64,000 bases of DNA from a virus. The stretch spans positions 1 through 64,000 of IMG/VR virus record IMGVR_UViG_3300006810_000040; one strand, 5' to 3'. Below, piece by piece: positions 25,302 through 33,599 of the stretch. The position numbers and the translations under genes were made by a program. Position 1 is the first letter of the stretch; the number at the start of each line of letters is the position of its first letter. Under the pieces are notes generated by a model. It saw nothing but the letters and a program-made list of their open reading frames with translations, ran no database searches and was not told where the DNA came from.

Positions 25302-27119
25302 ATGGCTGGACCGGACAAGACTTCGACGATCCGCTTCCGCACCCTCGCGGAGATCGGGCAGCTACGCCAGTACACGGCAGCGATGCGCGAGTACCGCGGC
25401 GAGCTCGACCAGCTGACCCGTGTCGCTGAGCGCTACCAGGGCGTGGCAGGTGGCGGTGGTGGCGGTGGTGGTGGCGGTGCTCCTGGGGACGGGGCCGGGT
25501 CTGGTTCCCCCCCTCCGGTCGGGCCCGCACCAGGTGGTGGTGGTCAGGGGCCCGAGGGCGGCAAGCCCCCGCCCGTCCCCCCGCCTGCCCCTGGCGGTGG
25601 CGGTGGGAGCAAGCCCGGACTGGGCCAACGCATCGCCAGCGGCGCGATGTCCCTGGGCTTGAAGGGCGCGGCCATCGGTGCCGGCCTGGCGCTGGGTGGC
25701 GGCCTGCTCAGCTTCTTCACCGCGCGCGCCAACCACTTCATGCAGCTGTCCAGCGTCATGGCGCAGCTCAACCGGCGCTTCCGCGAGGGAGAGGGCGCGG
25801 TCCACGGGTGGGGCAGCGCGATGGCGTTCACCGTGGGGCAGACCGCCCAGATGATGGAGCTGATGGGCTCCAACGTGAACGACCCGACCAAGGCCCAGTT
25901 CCAGAGCTTCGCGGGCATCCAACGCAACTACGGGTTGGGGGGCGACGCCATCGGCGGCCTGAGCTCCATCGAGAAGTACACCCACGGCAGCAGCCCAGGG
26001 CTGGGTGTGGACCGCACCGGCTTGGCCCAGATCATCGGCCGAGCTGTCACCACCGGCATGGACGGCGGACGCCTGGCCGAGCACATCCGCACCATCGCGT
26101 CGGTCAGCGAGGAGACGTTTCGGCGCACGGGCAAGTCGTCGGTCACCGGCGCGCTGGCCACGACGGCCATCCCTGGCCTGATCTTCGGGCCGGGCGACGA
26201 ACGGGGCAGGGGCCAGATGGGCGTGGAGTTCATGGCCCGCCTGAACGCGGGCGCGGACAACCCCGCCATGCAGACCCTGCTGATGCGCGCCATGGGCTAC
26301 GGGCAGCCTGGTGGTCCTGGCTACATCGGTATGCGGATGCAGTCCGAGGCCGGGTTCTACGGCGAGGCCGGCGTCCAGAACCTGGGCTACCTGCACCAGG
26401 AGTTCTCTGCACGCGGCGCGGACAAACAGTACGCGTTCCGCGCGCTTGAGACCACCATGCCTGGGTTGCGGGCGCACGAGCTGGACAAGCTCGCCGCGTT
26501 CCTGACCAACCCCGAGATGCAGCCCATGCTGGACAAGCTGTCCGGGGTCGAGGACCTGGACGCGTTCTACGGCGGACTGAGTCAGAAGGAGCGCGCCGCG
26601 TTCGACGAGAGCGGGTTCGCCGGCATGGCCGGGCTGGCTGGTCGAGCGGGTGCCGGCGACTGGCGACAGGTCCAGATGGAGGGCCTGTCCATGCGCTACG
26701 GGCCCGCCATGGCTGAGACGCTGATGAAGCTGACCGACACGGCGGATCAGACCCTGCAGGCGTTCCAGAAGCTGACGGGCGTGGACTGGGGCACCATGCT
26801 GGTCAAGCTGGTCAGCGCCATCAACCGGCTCTCACGCGCGCTGAACAAGTGGGGCGACAAGGGCAGCCTGAACGATCAGTACGGCGGTGGCCTGTACGGC
26901 GAGATCGCAACAGACACGAAGAGAAACTGGGACGCATCCATGCGCGGTGAGACGGGCTACGGCCCGGCCATGGCTGGCGCTGCCCAGATCATCCAGGTCA
27001 GCCCCCAGGGCAAGATCCTGCTGATGGCCCTCGAGCAGGCTGGCTTCGACGGGCTGTTCAGCGACACGACGGCCGGGCGCTACCAAGAGCAGTACGTGGG
27101 CGGCAGTGATGGCGAGTGA
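25302..27119 (+). CDS. Tape measure protein
   Basis: 605 aa, GAGG upstream, directly after the chaperones. The N-terminal helix (residues ~15-48) is followed by a Gly run (~50-60) and a Gly/Pro-rich linker to ~residue 105, then a hydrophobic segment (~115-140, AAIGAGLALGGGLLSFF) and a long helical/soluble part. Tape measure proteins set tail length and pass with DNA into the cell; at about 1.5 angstrom per residue this one would suit a tail of roughly 90 nm (rule of thumb, not measured). Its last 11 nt overlap the hub gene. Confidence 0.75.
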   Translation: MAGPDKTSTIRFRTLAEIGQLRQYTAAMREYRGELDQLTRVAERYQGVAGGGGGGGGGGAPGDGAGSGSPPPVGPAPGGGGQGPEGGKPPPVPPPAPGGGGGSKPGLGQRIASGAMSLGLKGAAIGAGLALGGGLLSFFTARANHFMQLSSVMAQLNRRFREGEGAVHGWGSAMAFTVGQTAQMMELMGSNVNDPTKAQFQSFAGIQRNYGLGGDAIGGLSSIEKYTHGSSPGLGVDRTGLAQIIGRAVTTGMDGGRLAEHIRTIASVSEETFRRTGKSSVTGALATTAIPGLIFGPGDERGRGQMGVEFMARLNAGADNPAMQTLLMRAMGYGQPGGPGYIGMRMQSEAGFYGEAGVQNLGYLHQEFSARGADKQYAFRALETTMPGLRAHELDKLAAFLTNPEMQPMLDKLSGVEDLDAFYGGLSQKERAAFDESGFAGMAGLAGRAGAGDWRQVQMEGLSMRYGPAMAETLMKLTDTADQTLQAFQKLTGVDWGTMLVKLVSAINRLSRALNKWGDKGSLNDQYGGGLYGEIATDTKRNWDASMRGETGYGPAMAGAAQIIQVSPQGKILLMALEQAGFDGLFSDTTAGRYQEQYVGGSDGE

Positions 27120-28752
27120 CCCGGGCCACCAGCGCGGTCAGGCCAAGGTTGTGGCCTGGGTAGGCGACGACGGGGCCGACAAGATCGACCTGAGCGCCGA
27201 GGTGGTCTCGTTCACCGTCGCGCGCGACATCCGCCAGCCCACGGCGTCTTTCTCGTTGACCCTTCTGCCCCGGCAGGGGGGCGTGGGGGATCAGACCCCG
27301 TCGGACATCCGGCGCACGGCCGAGCTCTACAAGCGGCTCAGGGCCAACACGGTGGTCGCCATCGGCTTTGAGCAGCACGGCGGCATCATGGCGGGTTTAG
27401 TCGGCAAGCGGAACAAGCAGGTGCGCATGAGCGGGCCCCAAGCCGGCTACGGGCTGACCATCACCGGCAAGTGCATCGGCAAGGGCCTGGTCAACGACCA
27501 CGTCGTGCTGCCCATCCTGGGCGGGCCCGGCTTCGACAAGTGGGTCACGGCCGTGCGCGCGGCCTTCGGCGAGGGCCACCCGCTGGAGTCCATGATCTTC
27601 CGGCTCATGGGCCCCGAGGTGCCCGACGAGACCGCGACAAGCGGCGTCACCAGGTCCTGGGTCGGCGTCCGGGTCCAGGACGTGGTGGACTACCTCCTGG
27701 AGGAGGCCACGACCATGCGCGTGCCTCTGCTGTCCAAGCTCCTGGGCGGCGACGGGCGACTGTCCGACTACATCGAGACTGAGGACACCGTCACCACCTG
27801 GCACGACGACCGGGTCTACAACGAGGGGATGCAGTCCGCCAGCGGCTCTGTCATGGGGCTGATCTCGCAGATCCTCGACCGGGACTTCTACGAGATCCGC
27901 GTGGACTACATCCCATCGGAGGACCGTGAGCTCCCGCGCGCCGTGCTCATCGTGAGGCCCAAGCCCTTTGACGAGGAGCTGATGAAGCGGGCCCCGGTCA
28001 CCACCAGCCCCGGGAACAGCTGGGAGGACATGCGCTGTTTGGTGACGGGCGAGCCGTTCCACACCATCGAGCTCAACGACGTGATCCAGGCCAACCTGGG
28101 CGTGGCCGACGACGAGGGCTACGCGCTGTTCGTCGCCCAATCGCGGCGCTCCCTGATCGGCAACCCGTCCGAGTTCCAGAACCGCCTGGGCTACCCGCTG
28201 CTCGACCTGTGGGCGGCCCGGAAGTTCGGCCTGCAGGCGTACAACACCAGCCTGAACCTGGTGGGCAGCAACACCGAGCTGCAGCGCGAGAGCCCCAGCG
28301 AGTACGACCGCATCCTGGGCGAGGAGGTGGCCGACGCGCGCAACCGCCTGTTCAACTGGTACGGCCCGCTCAGCGAGCTCGAGGCTGGCAACGTGGTGGT
28401 GCGAGGGCGCGACCACTACCGCGTGGGCGACAAGGTCCGCCTGCCGTGGTCAGACGCCCCCCGCGGGGACAGCCGGGGCCTCGACTACTACACGCTGGGC
28501 GTCACGCACCAGTGGACCTTCGGCAACCCCTACCTCTGCACGCTGGCGCTGGCGCGCGGGCACAACGCGGAGATGACCCAGGACTGGCTGCAGGAGGTCA
28601 ACGACGCGGTCCCCGACGTGCCCGGGTCCTACGTGGACATCAGCATCCTGGACGGTGCGCCGCCGAACCCCGATGCGCTGGGCAGTGACATCACGTTCCG
28701 AACCACGGCCGCAGACATCACCCGACCGGGCAAGTTCGGCGAGAACAGCTGA
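27109..28752 (+). CDS. Putative baseplate hub protein (gp27/gpD-like)
   Basis: 547 aa from the ATG at 27109; a GTG three nucleotides earlier is an equally possible start. Begins with a beta-rich domain (AKVVAWVGDDGADKIDL, VVSFTVARDIRQPTASFSL) typical of hub proteins, has an internal domain near residues 280-400, and ends with LPWSD...YYTLGVTHQW, a pattern seen at the C-terminus of hub proteins. Lies between tape measure and baseplate genes. It would form the trimeric adaptor between tube and spike. Confidence 0.7.
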   Translation: MASDPGHQRGQAKVVAWVGDDGADKIDLSAEVVSFTVARDIRQPTASFSLTLLPRQGGVGDQTPSDIRRTAELYKRLRANTVVAIGFEQHGGIMAGLVGKRNKQVRMSGPQAGYGLTITGKCIGKGLVNDHVVLPILGGPGFDKWVTAVRAAFGEGHPLESMIFRLMGPEVPDETATSGVTRSWVGVRVQDVVDYLLEEATTMRVPLLSKLLGGDGRLSDYIETEDTVTTWHDDRVYNEGMQSASGSVMGLISQILDRDFYEIRVDYIPSEDRELPRAVLIVRPKPFDEELMKRAPVTTSPGNSWEDMRCLVTGEPFHTIELNDVIQANLGVADDEGYALFVAQSRRSLIGNPSEFQNRLGYPLLDLWAARKFGLQAYNTSLNLVGSNTELQRESPSEYDRILGEEVADARNRLFNWYGPLSELEAGNVVVRGRDHYRVGDKVRLPWSDAPRGDSRGLDYYTLGVTHQWTFGNPYLCTLALARGHNAEMTQDWLQEVNDAVPDVPGSYVDISILDGAPPNPDALGSDITFRTTAADITRPGKFGENS

Positions 28753-29495
28753 TGGACCAGGGCGTCACCAAGCAAAAGCCCAAGGGCTACCGCGGTCCCC
28801 GCATGGGCCGCCTCGAGCAGGGCAGCGGCCGGCGTGTGTTCCTGCGTGGGACGAACGGCGACCGGATCCCGTTGGACCAGGTCTCCTTCATGGTGGGCAC
28901 ATGGGGCGGGGGCACCGAGGGCGTCAGCAAGCTCCCTCGACCGTGGCAGTTCACGCGCACCGGCGAGGTCAAGGTCGCTGGCGACCTGCTGGTCTACGAC
29001 AAGGTGGACGGGCGCGTGGTGGTCATGGGCGCGGTCCAACAGACCAGCAGCGCCGACGACCAGGTCGGCCGGGTCCTGAGCGACGTGGCCGACGCCGACG
29101 CCCTGTTCCTCAAGCTCAAGCCCGCCGCGGGCGGCGAGGTTCGGATCTCGGCGGGCCACACCACCAAGACCCCAGGCCAGCCCGCGACCGCTGGTGTCCT
29201 CGAGGTGGCCGCCACCCATCAGCTGCGACTGCTCCTGGCCAGCAACCTGGACCAGCTGGCCGCCGCTCTGCGGGTGGACCTGAGCGACAGCACCGCCAAG
29301 GTCTCAGCCGGTGGGCCCGTGTTCCGCCTGATGACCTCGACCGGCCTCACCGCGCTGGCACTGGGCCTGGCCGAGGTCCTGGCGTTCATGTCCGCGATGG
29401 GCGTGGCCGGGCCCAACCTGTCCACGTTCGTCACCGCGGCGCAGCTCCCGGACGCGACGAACCCGTACCTGACCCAGAAACTGGAGAGCGAGTAG
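28752..29495 (+). CDS. Putative baseplate/spike-associated protein
   Basis: 247 aa, one-base overlap with the hub stop. N-terminal region basic, then a beta-type segment (VVVMGAVQQTSSADDQVGRVL), later an alanine/leucine-rich helical C-terminus (~residues 190-225). The hub-adjacent position is where spike (gpV/gp5-like) proteins occur, but the OB-fold spike signature is not obvious, so only a baseplate role is proposed. Confidence 0.55.
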   Translation: MDQGVTKQKPKGYRGPRMGRLEQGSGRRVFLRGTNGDRIPLDQVSFMVGTWGGGTEGVSKLPRPWQFTRTGEVKVAGDLLVYDKVDGRVVVMGAVQQTSSADDQVGRVLSDVADADALFLKLKPAAGGEVRISAGHTTKTPGQPATAGVLEVAATHQLRLLLASNLDQLAAALRVDLSDSTAKVSAGGPVFRLMTSTGLTALALGLAEVLAFMSAMGVAGPNLSTFVTAAQLPDATNPYLTQKLESE

Positions 29496-30416
29496 ATGGC
29501 GGTCGATCCCATCGAGGTCCGAGACGAGATGGACGCCCAGATGGCTGATGCCGTGGGGTCGGACTACGCGGATCCCACGCGCGCCGCGTTCAAGACCGGG
29601 CTGCTGCTGGCCCTGGCCAAGGTCGTGGACCTGGTCCTGGACGGGGGCACCGGTCTCACCAAGGTGTGGGACGCCTTCGGTGGTGGCGGTGGCACCAGCG
29701 ACCACGCCGGCCTGACGAACCTGGAGTGGGGCGACAGCGCGCACCGAGGCGACGAGGCCATTGTGCCCGCGACAAAGCTGGCTGGCTTCAACGCCGACGG
29801 CGACCCGGTGCTGGCGGACCTGGTTGGTGCGCCGGGCCCGCAGGGCGACCCAGGGCCGACCGGAGCGACTGGGCCCCAGGGCGACCCGGGGGCTACGGGC
29901 GCGACAGGGGCCACAGGGGCCACAGGGCCCACAGGGCCAGCTGGCGCGGACGGGGCGGACGGGGTCAGCGCTGGCGATCTGCCCATGGTCCAACTCGTGC
30001 GGACCACGGTCCAGGCCGGGTTCACCGGCACAGCTCAGACCGTACTCTGGGACGGCACGGCCGACATCATCGACGCCAGCGACTTCACCTATGCCAGCGG
30101 CACCGGGCTGATCACCATCCTGAACACCGGCAGGATCCGCGTGGACCTGGACCTGACCTTCGAGAACAGCAGCGGCGTCGGCCGCTCAGACGTGGCGTCG
30201 TACATCGAGATCAACAGCGTGGAGGTGCCCGGGACGCGCCGTCGCTACTACTGCCGCCAGGCCGACCACGGGGCGAGCGCTTCGGTCTCCGGCCGCATCA
30301 TCAGCGTGACCGCGAACGACGTGCTGCGCGTGCGCGGTGTGCGCTCTCTTGGCGCGGGCACAATCCGAACCACTGCCGACGGGTGCCACCTAAACATCCA
30401 GGCCCTGGGAGCGTAG
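29496..30416 (+). CDS. Collagen-like tail fibre protein with C1q/TNF-like head domain
   Basis: 306 aa. An N-terminal ~110 residues likely attach to the baseplate. Residues ~111-150 are a short collagen-like tract of Gly-X-Y triplets (GPQGDPGPTGATG ... GADGADG). The C-terminal ~150 residues (FTYASGTGLITILNTGRIRVDLDLTFENS, SYIEINSVEVPGTRRRYYC) resemble the trimeric C1q/TNF-like beta-sandwich often found after phage collagen stems. Probably a short trimeric fibre or adhesin. The stop of the previous gene abuts the start. Confidence 0.7.
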   Translation: MAVDPIEVRDEMDAQMADAVGSDYADPTRAAFKTGLLLALAKVVDLVLDGGTGLTKVWDAFGGGGGTSDHAGLTNLEWGDSAHRGDEAIVPATKLAGFNADGDPVLADLVGAPGPQGDPGPTGATGPQGDPGATGATGATGATGPTGPAGADGADGVSAGDLPMVQLVRTTVQAGFTGTAQTVLWDGTADIIDASDFTYASGTGLITILNTGRIRVDLDLTFENSSGVGRSDVASYIEINSVEVPGTRRRYYCRQADHGASASVSGRIISVTANDVLRVRGVRSLGAGTIRTTADGCHLNIQALGA

Positions 30417-32126
30417 ATGCCCGCGACCGTCAACAACACCGGCCAACTGAACCTGCTGCTGTTCGAAGTGGTCCGGGTCCGCCGCACCTTCACCCCGCAA
30501 GGCGCGGCCACCGCGCTGGTCAACACCATCGCGCTCCACCCCCTGGTGATCAGCCCCAACAACTGGCGCTGGACGGACACGTCCAGGTCCACCGTCATGG
30601 AGACCGGTGGCGACCGAACCGTCCACACCAAGGCCGGTCGCGCCCTGCGCATGGGCCGCTTCGCTGGCTCCTTCGGCGTGGCGTCCGCTGGCCTGGGTCC
30701 GTACATCGGGACGGGCGAGATCCGCCGACAGCGCTTCTACAACGAGGTGGTCCGCCTGAGCGATGCACTGACCAAGCACGCGGTCGAGGAGGCCATCAAC
30801 CTGCTCAGCGGCAGCCCCCAGATCAGCTTCCTGCTGGCCGACTACAACGAGGACACCGACCTCTTCGCCATCAACCTCTACGACCTGTGGCACCAGCTGG
30901 CCTTTGAGGTCCAGATCCAGAGCTTTGAGTTCATCCGCACGGCCAAGAGCGCCGACGGGCGCAGCGACTACAACCTGCTGGTGAAAGAGGCCGGGCCGCT
31001 GGTGCAGGCGGGCGGGTTCCAGGCCGTGCTGTCGAAGCTGATGTCTGGCCTGGTCGCGTGGGACACCGCCAACGAGCTGGTCAAGGGGACCACCCTCGAG
31101 GACACGCTCAACGCGCACGCAAACGCGCTGGGCGTCGGCATCGGCGAGCTCGCGGACACGTCTCAGGCTGTGGCTGGCCAGGTCGATGCCGCCACCCGCC
31201 TGTTCAGCGGGGACACCCGCGGCAGCTTCGCCAGCGTGGCGGCCAACGAGGGGATCAGCAACCTGCTGGGCAACGCCAAGCGTGCGGTCCAGGGCATGGA
31301 GGACGTGGCCGGTGTCCTGCGCCGGCAGGGCGTCTCTGCGGCCGACTTCACCGGAACCCCGCCAGACCCGACCCCGCGCGTGCGGTCTGACGGGGCCATC
31401 GTGGTGCCCGACGGCACGGACGACATCGCCGAGCTCCGCGCGTTCGACGAGCTCAGCGCGTTCTTGGACGTGCGGGACGCCATGGCCCAGCAGGACAGCA
31501 TGGGGCGGCTGTTCGGCATGTCCGACGCCGAGTTCAGCGAGTACCTGAGCGGGGGCTCCACCAAGGGGCACCGGCGACCCGAGATCGCGGGCAGCTCCGA
31601 GTACGTGGTGCTGCTGTCGGACACCCCGGCGGGGCTCCAGCGCGCCTTTGGTGTGCCCTTTGAGCGGATCGTGGAGGCCAACCAGAAGACCCCGGACGAG
31701 CTGCTGCGGCCTGGCACCACGATCGACATCCCCGTGCGCCGGTCCAGCGGCCCCCAGTCCATCGACGGCCTGCCCACCTTCGACAGCCACATCGGCAAGA
31801 CCGCGTGGGGGCGCGACCTCAGCACAGACTTCGACGTGGACGAGCAGGGCGACCTGGCCGTCGTCAGCGAGGACGACGTGCTCACGCAGGGCGCGGCCCT
31901 GTTGATCGCTGACATCGAGGCCGAGCTCCTGCGGACGACCCAGGGCTACGGCGACCTCATCCGCACCCGCTTCCTGAGCGCCCGCGTGAGCACCGAGCTG
32001 ACCACGGACCCACGCATCCAGGCCGTCACCCAGATCGACCTGCTCGAGGACGGCGGTGGGGGCGTGGGGCTGTCTGTGACCCTGCGAGCCATCAACGGCG
32101 TCACGCTGCGGACGGGCGGCCCCTGA
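30417..32126 (+). CDS. Baseplate wedge protein with LysM and gp25-like domains
   Basis: 569 aa, GGGAG upstream. The N-terminal ~200 residues form a separate domain ending in a membrane-neutral helix; residues ~402-441 (GLQRAFGVPFERIVEANQKTPDELLRPG) look like a LysM-type fold, as in gp53-like proteins. The C-terminal ~110 residues (TAWGRDLSTDFDVDEQGDLAVVSE, LLRTTQGYGDLIRTRF) are the gp25/W baseplate family. In T4, gp53 and gp25 are separate wedge proteins; here they appear fused. Followed by the baseplate J gene, the usual order. Confidence 0.75.
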   Translation: MPATVNNTGQLNLLLFEVVRVRRTFTPQGAATALVNTIALHPLVISPNNWRWTDTSRSTVMETGGDRTVHTKAGRALRMGRFAGSFGVASAGLGPYIGTGEIRRQRFYNEVVRLSDALTKHAVEEAINLLSGSPQISFLLADYNEDTDLFAINLYDLWHQLAFEVQIQSFEFIRTAKSADGRSDYNLLVKEAGPLVQAGGFQAVLSKLMSGLVAWDTANELVKGTTLEDTLNAHANALGVGIGELADTSQAVAGQVDAATRLFSGDTRGSFASVAANEGISNLLGNAKRAVQGMEDVAGVLRRQGVSAADFTGTPPDPTPRVRSDGAIVVPDGTDDIAELRAFDELSAFLDVRDAMAQQDSMGRLFGMSDAEFSEYLSGGSTKGHRRPEIAGSSEYVVLLSDTPAGLQRAFGVPFERIVEANQKTPDELLRPGTTIDIPVRRSSGPQSIDGLPTFDSHIGKTAWGRDLSTDFDVDEQGDLAVVSEDDVLTQGAALLIADIEAELLRTTQGYGDLIRTRFLSARVSTELTTDPRIQAVTQIDLLEDGGGGVGLSVTLRAINGVTLRTGGP

Positions 32127-32183
32127 CCCAGGTCCGGTGGTTCACTACCTTCGTGCGCCTTATCCTACGCGAGGAGTTCACCA

Positions 32184-33584
32184 ATGGCCGTGCCCCCCGT
32201 CCTTCAGGACCGCGACACCCTCGCACAGCGCTTCATCCGCACCACGATGGCCTACTGCGACCAGCTGACCTGGTATGGGCGCAACAGCCTGACCCGGGCG
32301 CTGGCGTTCGCGGCCGCGGGCGTGGCCGAGATCGGGCAACAGCTCTACGTGGCTCTGCTGCGCCGCACGACCCTGCTGGGCGCTCAGGGCGAGTTCCTGA
32401 GCCAGGTGATGCAGGAGCACGGCGTCGAGCGGCTGAAGACCAGCAACGCCAAGCTGCTGCTGGTGGTGAAGCCCGAGGCCACCACCGTGACCGCGGTCAC
32501 CACCGGAGCCACCGACCTGATCGAGGTGGAGGACAGCGGCGGCTTCGACGTGGGCATGGACATGGTGATCCGCAGCGCCGACGGGTCCGACAGCGAGGCA
32601 ACCGGGGCCATCATCGCCATCACCAGCGGCACCGGCCCCAACAGCGGCGACGAACTCGAGGTGGCCACCCTCACCAACAGCTACAGCCCAGGGTCGGAGA
32701 ACGTCGAGGTCCTGGCCCGCATCACCCTGGCCGCGGACACGCTGGTCAACACCGAGGACGGCGTGCAGTTCGGCCTGACCGAGTCGGTGACCACCGGGGC
32801 CGCCAACCCGGTCCTGAGCGGCGAGGGCAGCGCTGTGGGCCTCCTGGACCGCGTTTGGTGCGAGGCCGTGTCCGCTGGCTCCAGCGGCAACGTGCAGGCA
32901 TACAGCGTCACCGACCTGGCCATCGGCGTGGACGGCATCGCTGCCGTGTACAACCCCGAACCAGCGACGGGCGGCGAGGACGTGGAGGCCGACTACGCGG
33001 GCCGGCGACGGGCGGCCCAGTGGGGCGCGGCCGCATCGCAGGAGACCGAGCTCTGGTTGGGTGCCATCGCCAACGCGGCCGACGAGCGGGTGCTGCGTGC
33101 CATCCGCGACAGCGACACCAGCGTGGCGCGGACCATGAAGGCCAAGGTCCTACAGCGCAACGGGTCATCGTTCACCGCGGCCGAGCTCACCGCCATCGAG
33201 GAGTACTTGGAAGCGCGCACGCGGGCGGGCCTCGAGGTCAGCCTGTCCAACGTCTCGCTGACCAGCGTCGAGATCGAGGCCGAGATCACCCTGGCCCCCG
33301 GCTTCACCCTCCAGGAGGTCTACCGCTCGATGGCCTCGCGCCTGGCCACCTACCTGGACTGGCGGCGCTGGACCTTCGGCAACGACGTGGAGGAGGCCGA
33401 CCTGATTGTGCTGGTCCGCCAGACCACCGGCGTGCAGTCCCTGACCACCGAGACCTTCACCCCGTTGGCCGATGTCGGCGTGGCGGACGACAGCTTGCCC
33501 GTGCTGGCCCGCCTGTCCCTGACCGACACCGCGACCGGCGATGTCATCAACGCGACCCTGACCACCAGCTTCGCCACCAGCTGA
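32184..33584 (+). CDS. Baseplate J-like protein (gp6 family)
   Basis: 466 aa with GAGGAG 9 nt before the ATG. Has the J-family layout: N-terminal helices (ALAFAAAGVAEIGQQLYVAL), central beta-rich repeats (TTVTAVTTGATDLIEVEDSGG, TTGAANPVLSGEGSAVG), then ADYAGRRRAAQWGAA and a C-terminal region (VSLTSVEIEAEITLAPGF, LATYLDWRRWTFGNDVEEADL). These proteins join baseplate wedges into the ring. The 57-nt upstream gap contains no convincing promoter. Confidence 0.82.
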   Translation: MAVPPVLQDRDTLAQRFIRTTMAYCDQLTWYGRNSLTRALAFAAAGVAEIGQQLYVALLRRTTLLGAQGEFLSQVMQEHGVERLKTSNAKLLLVVKPEATTVTAVTTGATDLIEVEDSGGFDVGMDMVIRSADGSDSEATGAIIAITSGTGPNSGDELEVATLTNSYSPGSENVEVLARITLAADTLVNTEDGVQFGLTESVTTGAANPVLSGEGSAVGLLDRVWCEAVSAGSSGNVQAYSVTDLAIGVDGIAAVYNPEPATGGEDVEADYAGRRRAAQWGAAASQETELWLGAIANAADERVLRAIRDSDTSVARTMKAKVLQRNGSSFTAAELTAIEEYLEARTRAGLEVSLSNVSLTSVEIEAEITLAPGFTLQEVYRSMASRLATYLDWRRWTFGNDVEEADLIVLVRQTTGVQSLTTETFTPLADVGVADDSLPVLARLSLTDTATGDVINATLTTSFATS

Positions 33585-33599
33585 GCACCGTGGAGCCCC

